From DASZOC01 sp035550975 (lineage in GTDB: Bacteria; Actinomycetota; CADDZG01; WHSQ01), in contig DASZOC010000068.1 of the NCBI GenBank assembly GCA_035550975.1, positions 1-12,352 on the forward strand: a stretch of 12,352 bases of DNA, read 5' to 3'. The notes beneath the pieces are model-generated. The model saw only the letters and a program-made list of their open reading frames with translations. It was not told the origin of the DNA and made no database searches. The translations under genes were made by a program, and so were the position numbers. Below are positions 9,502 to 12,352 of this stretch, in pieces; within the stretch, counting starts at the first letter, position 1; each line of letters opens with the position of its first letter.

Positions 9502-9513
9502 GACCTGCAGGTC
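9502..9513. repeat. 12-bp perfect palindrome upstream of the LVIVD gene
   Basis: GACCTGCAGGTC is a perfect palindrome centred about 84 bases upstream of the LVIVD gene start, in the 176-base gap after the tRNA. It could be an operator for a dimeric regulator or simply chance in GC-rich DNA. It is flanked by two copies of GGTCGGC (9485-9491 and 9510-9516). No promoter hexamers are convincing nearby. Confidence 0.35.
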
Positions 9514-9591
9514 GGCGGCGAACCAACCCTCGAGACGTAGTGGGCACACGCCAAAACGCGGCATCTACGTCCTGCGGATGAAGGAGTCATC

Positions 9592-10719
9592 ATGAAGAAG
9601 GCCTTCCTGATCGCTGCTGCTGCCGCCGTGATGATTGGGGCGGGCGTTGCGGCGCCTGCGGCCGGTAGCGCAGCAGCAGCGAGCGAGAACATGAAGAAGG
9701 TCGCCGACCTGGACGTCGGGTGGGTCTCGGAGATCGCGTTCGACGGACGTTGGGCCTACGCCTTCGGCGACCAGCTCTCGATCATCGACCGCCGAACGAT
9801 GGAGGTCGTCTCTACGCTCAAGTGCGGCAAGAAGGTCTTCGGCGGTACCGAGGTCGAGATCGTGAAGAGGGGTGTCGTCGCGATCGACGGCTACGGCGTG
9901 TGCGGGATGGAGTGGGGCGTCTTCTTCGTCGACGTCCGCGATCCGCGTCAGCCGCGGATCATCGGCAAGGCCGACGGGACGCGGCCTCACACGATGACCG
10001 CGTATCCCGGCAAGCCCTACATCTATTCGTCACCAAATGGGTGCTGCAGCGACTTCGCGGGCGGGATCGAGCGCATCATCGACGCGAGCAACCCGCGCAA
10101 CCCGAAGGTCGTCGAGTTCAGGTCGAGGGGCCTCGGGTGCCACGACGTTGCGTTCGTCATCCGCAAGGACCTCAAGCTGGCTGGCTGCGCCGCCGGCTCC
10201 GAAACGCAGCTGTGGGACGTCAGCGACCCTCTGAAACCGGTGACGGTGGCACGCATCCCCACGCCCACGCAGTTCAACCACTCCGCAGGCTTCAGCGACG
10301 ACGGGAAGATCCTCGTGGTCGGTGACGAGGCGCACCCGGTGAACTCGTGCGCCGGCACCCCCACTGGAGCCTTGTGGTTCTACGACATCTCCAAGCCCAT
10401 GTCGCCGGTGCTGAAGAGCTACTACAACATCGACCGCGGCGCGACTGTGTCGACCTTCTGGGCTACCTACGACACCTGGTGCACGGCCCACATGTACGAC
10501 TTCAAGCCGAACACGAGCCTTCTGGCAGCGGGGTGGTTCCACGGCGGTGTCAACGTGCTCGACCTGAGCGACCTCGCCAACCCGAAGGAGGTCGGCTACT
10601 ACATCTCGTCGGACTTCAAGCCGTGGGCCGCGTATTGGGCCGACGGGCTGATCTGGACATCCGACTACGGCAAGAAGGGCGGCGTCGAGGTCTTCGAGCT
10701 CGGCTCCGGCGGGCGCTGA
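9592..10719 (+). CDS. Secreted LVIVD-repeat beta-propeller protein
   Basis: A 375-residue exported protein. ATG 9592 has AAGGAG five bases upstream, followed by an Ala-rich Sec signal peptide, likely cleaved near AAA-SEN (residues 29-32). The body holds repeated LVIVD-type units, each a hydrophobic strand, Asp, a [SR]xP turn, Pro and another strand: VDVRDPRQPRIIG (113-125), RIIDASNPRNPKVVE (161-175), LWDVSDPLKPVTVAR (207-221), FYDISKPMSPVLKSY (263-277) and VLDLSDLANPKEVGYY (322-337). These make a beta-propeller found in surface and secreted proteins of many bacteria; biochemical roles are largely unknown. Several cysteines (78, 104, 151, 152, 183, 199, 253, 297) suggest disulfides outside the cytoplasm. 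No membrane anchor or LPXTG is seen. It converges with the next gene, leaving only six bases between stop codons. Confidence 0.87.
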   Translation: MKKAFLIAAAAAVMIGAGVAAPAAGSAAAASENMKKVADLDVGWVSEIAFDGRWAYAFGDQLSIIDRRTMEVVSTLKCGKKVFGGTEVEIVKRGVVAIDGYGVCGMEWGVFFVDVRDPRQPRIIGKADGTRPHTMTAYPGKPYIYSSPNGCCSDFAGGIERIIDASNPRNPKVVEFRSRGLGCHDVAFVIRKDLKLAGCAAGSETQLWDVSDPLKPVTVARIPTPTQFNHSAGFSDDGKILVVGDEAHPVNSCAGTPTGALWFYDISKPMSPVLKSYYNIDRGATVSTFWATYDTWCTAHMYDFKPNTSLLAAGWFHGGVNVLDLSDLANPKEVGYYISSDFKPWAAYWADGLIWTSDYGKKGGVEVFELGSGGR

Positions 10720-10725
10720 CGGTCG

Positions 10726-12039
10726 CTAATTGCCCTCGCGCCATTCCCGCTCGCGACGCGACGGGCGGAAGGTTGGTTCTGGAGGTTCGACATCTTCTGC
10801 GGCCTCGCTGTGCTCTTCGTCTGGGGTGTCTCCCGTCGAGGAATAGCGGGCGGCGGCGCTGACTACGAACGCCGCCAGGCCCGTCGTCACGGGGACGGCC
10901 GCGACGAGACCGATGCTGCCCACGAAGGTCCGAACGATCTCTTCCGCCACGATCTCACTGTTCAAGACCTGGGACAGGTCCCGATTGGAGATCGAGAAGA
11001 TGATCAACAACGGCAGCGAGGCGCCTGCGTACGCGAGGACGAGCGTGTTCACCGTGGACGCGATGTGATCTCGCCCGATGCGGACCCCGGCTCGATAAAG
11101 GTTGGCGACTCCGTAGGCGGGATTGGCGCGGTGCAGCTCCCAGACGGCCGAGGCCTGCGTGACCGTCACATCATCGAGCACGCCGAGCGTCCCGATGATG
11201 ATGCTCGCCAGCAGCAACCCCTGCAGGTTCACCTGCTGCTGGTTGATCTGCAGGAAGAAGGCTTCTTCCGAACCGGCTCCCGTGAAGATCGCGAGATCGA
11301 CGAACAAGAGTCCCAGCAGACCCGTTAGGACGAGGCTGATCAACGTGCCCAACACCGCGGTGGTAGTGGCGGCGTTCAATCCGTGCGCGAGATAAAGAGC
11401 AACGAACATGATCGCGGCCCCCCCGACGATCGCGACCAACAGCGGCTCCTTGCCGTCGAGGATGGCGGGAAGAACGAATCTGACCAGGATCGTCAACGAG
11501 ATCGCGACACCCGCCAGCGCAGCCAGACCTCGCCAGCGGCTCAGTGCAACGACCACGATAGAGAAGAGGACCGATAGCGCGAGCAATGGGACGCGCCGGT
11601 CGAAGTCGACGAAGAAGTAGTCGGGGGTCGGGGTTGCCGCCGGCGCGCCGGCCGCGGCCTCCTGTTGAGGTGGCGCCTTGCCGACGATGACGCCGTCGCC
11701 GACCTGGATGTTCCGCACGCGTGGCGCGCTCGTGTACTGGAGCTCGAACGTCTCGCCGGCGTCGCGACCCTCCTCGACGCGGATCGTTACGCGGGAACAG
11801 TTGAACCCCTCCTGCCCGGGTATGTCGGGACACTCGTCGCGTTCGACGGCCGTCACGGTGCCGCGGACCTCGTCGGCCACGAAGCCGCCGGGTTCCACCT
11901 TCGGGTCGCCCGCCGGCCACAGAAAGACCAGGCCGACCAGCGTGGCAACCATGAACGGCATCACGGCGGCGATCAACAACCTCTGGATCCTCGGAGGGAC
12001 ACGCACGTCGGCGTCGGAGTGACCATGCGTGTGACCCAT
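10726..12039 (-). CDS. YibE/F family multi-pass membrane protein
   Basis: A 437-residue integral membrane protein of the YibE/F family, whose function is not established. ATG 12039 is chosen because the protein then opens MGHTHGHSD, a His-rich start typical of actinobacterial members; an ATG at 12108 adds 23 unrelated residues. A first membrane segment at about 21-41 is followed by an extracytoplasmic region (about 45-148) with a small beta-rich part containing Cys70 and Cys81. About seven further hydrophobic segments lie at 150-166, 170-192, 199-217, 224-253, 275-288, 328-349 and 370-396. The conserved cores TLGVLDDVTVTQASAVWEL (284-302) and GRDHIASTVNTLVLAYAG (322-339) identify the family. 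The C-terminal tail is charged (EEHSEAAEDVEPPEP, then Arg-rich). TACTTT (12049-12044) lies only four bases before the ATG, so the transcript may be leaderless or have a very short leader. It is divergent from argC. Confidence 0.92.
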   Translation of the reverse strand: MGHTHGHSDADVRVPPRIQRLLIAAVMPFMVATLVGLVFLWPAGDPKVEPGGFVADEVRGTVTAVERDECPDIPGQEGFNCSRVTIRVEEGRDAGETFELQYTSAPRVRNIQVGDGVIVGKAPPQQEAAAGAPAATPTPDYFFVDFDRRVPLLALSVLFSIVVVALSRWRGLAALAGVAISLTILVRFVLPAILDGKEPLLVAIVGGAAIMFVALYLAHGLNAATTTAVLGTLISLVLTGLLGLLFVDLAIFTGAGSEEAFFLQINQQQVNLQGLLLASIIIGTLGVLDDVTVTQASAVWELHRANPAYGVANLYRAGVRIGRDHIASTVNTLVLAYAGASLPLLIIFSISNRDLSQVLNSEIVAEEIVRTFVGSIGLVAAVPVTTGLAAFVVSAAARYSSTGDTPDEEHSEAAEDVEPPEPTFRPSRREREWREGN

Positions 12040-12077
12040 CGCCAAAGTATCGAGGTACGGGGGCGCGCGACCTCCCT

Positions 12078-12092
12078 GGCTCCACCGGAGCC
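12078..12092. repeat. Short inverted repeat in the YibE/F-argC divergent region
   Basis: GGCTCC and GGAGCC are perfect inverted arms around ACC. The repeat is 39 bases upstream of the YibE/F start and 83 bases upstream of argC. No T-run follows on either strand, so it is not a terminator. It could be a regulator site, but a 6-bp stem may arise by chance in GC-rich DNA. Confidence 0.3.
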
Positions 12093-12155
12093 GAGACCGG
12101 AGCGTCACGGCACACCCGGGCGCACCGGCACCAGGTCGGCCCGTCGCAGCTGGTT

Positions 12156-12173
12156 GGTGTATAAATATGCATC
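12156..12173 (+). promoter_or_regulatory. ARG box (ArgR operator) overlapping the argC promoter
   Basis: The 18-base site GGTGTATAAATATGCATC matches 14 of 18 positions of the ARG box consensus known from Streptomyces (AWTGCATRWWYATGCAWT), including the complete right half ATGCA and the A/T-rich centre. It ends two bases before the argC start codon. ArgR bound to arginine would cover the likely -10 element and start site and repress the arginine biosynthesis genes. The match is seen directly; the regulation follows from the known ArgR system. Confidence 0.75.
12160..12165 (+). promoter_or_regulatory. Likely argC -10 element
   Basis: TATAAA matches five of six bases of the TATAAT consensus in otherwise GC-rich DNA and ends nine bases before the argC ATG. 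Transcription would start about 12171-12175, giving a leaderless or almost leaderless mRNA, a common arrangement in Actinobacteria. There is no Shine-Dalgarno before the ATG, which agrees. No good -35 hexamer is visible. Confidence 0.6.
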
Positions 12174-12174
12174 C

Positions 12175-12352
12175 ATGGCGCTAAACGCGGCGGTTCTAGG
12201 TGCATCAGGATACGGAGGCGCGGAGCTACTGCGTCTGCTGGCTCGTCATCCTGCCTTCGAAGTCGTGGGCCTGGGGGCGGAACGTGCCGCGGGACGCGCG
12301 GCGGCCGAAGTCCACCCCCACCTCGACGCCCTCGACCTCCCGCCGCTAACCC
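12175..12352 (+). CDS. argC: N-acetyl-gamma-glutamyl-phosphate reductase, N-terminal part (cut by window end)
   Basis: The first 59 codons of argC are present, running off the right edge. The protein starts MALNAAVLGASGYGGAELL, whose GASGYGGAELLRLL segment (residues 9-22) is the NADP-binding hallmark of ArgC, followed by ARHP and the second strand FEVVGLGAE. ArgC reduces N-acetylglutamyl phosphate to the semialdehyde with NADPH, the third step of arginine (ornithine) synthesis. In many Actinobacteria argC heads an argCJBDFR operon, and the strong ARG box before this copy fits that it is the first gene. The catalytic cysteine lies beyond the window, so integrity cannot be judged. Confidence 0.93.
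   Translation, partial: MALNAAVLGASGYGGAELLRLLARHPAFEVVGLGAERAAGRAAAEVHPHLDALDLPPLT

Noticed and set aside
8905..9692. Minus-strand ORFs containing segments such as GRIRTCDTRFRKPVLYPLSYEG-type and PAGFEPATPGLGNL-type peptides
   Set aside because: These are the well-known false proteins produced by translating the antisense strand of a tRNA-Arg gene; they cross tRNA 9343-9415 and have no other coding support.

Overview
The window is high-GC bacterial DNA that most resembles an actinobacterial (Actinomycetota) chromosome. The reasons are strong G/C bias at third codon positions, GTG starts alongside ATG, a tRNA gene without an encoded CCA end, a Streptomyces-type ARG box with an apparently near-leaderless argC, and secreted proteins typical of environmental actinobacterial genomes. 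No rRNA, CRISPR array, insertion sequence, phage gene or recognisable defence system is visible. Genus-level placement is not possible from this sequence.

Left part (1-7436), all on the minus strand and read from high to low coordinates. It runs: a FAD/NAD(P)H coenzyme A-disulfide reductase or NADH oxidase-type flavoprotein (7436-6054); an inositol-monophosphatase-family phosphatase (6057-5284) whose GTG start overlaps the reductase stop by four bases; a large secreted multi-domain hydrolase related to membrane dipeptidase, peptidase M19 (5145-2542); a class I O-methyltransferase (2600-1953) overlapping the hydrolase 3' end; and a full-length ABC exporter with fused membrane and ATPase domains (1917-1). 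The small gaps allow one long transcript, but the 138-nt gap before the hydrolase and a strong inverted repeat before the ABC gene are places where expression could be split.

Middle part (7437-10719), plus strand. A secreted BNR/Asp-box beta-propeller protein with a proline-rich linker and a C-terminal beta-sandwich-like domain (7570-9297) is followed by tRNA-Arg with anticodon CCU (9343-9415) and then a secreted LVIVD-repeat beta-propeller protein (9592-10719). Both proteins have signal peptides and each carries an adjacent Cys-Cys pair.

Right part (10720-12352). A YibE/F-family multi-pass membrane protein on the minus strand (12039-10726) ends only six bases from the LVIVD gene, so the two converge. 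Upstream and divergent from it is the start of argC (12175 to the window edge), preceded by an ARG box that overlaps the likely -10 element, indicating ArgR control of arginine biosynthesis.

I do not see a clear new multi-gene system. The best candidate for something poorly described is the M19-like hydrolase. It combines a fascin-like beta-trefoil, an M19 metal centre with HxH instead of HxD and two large insertions, and a BamE-like C-terminal module in one secreted chain.
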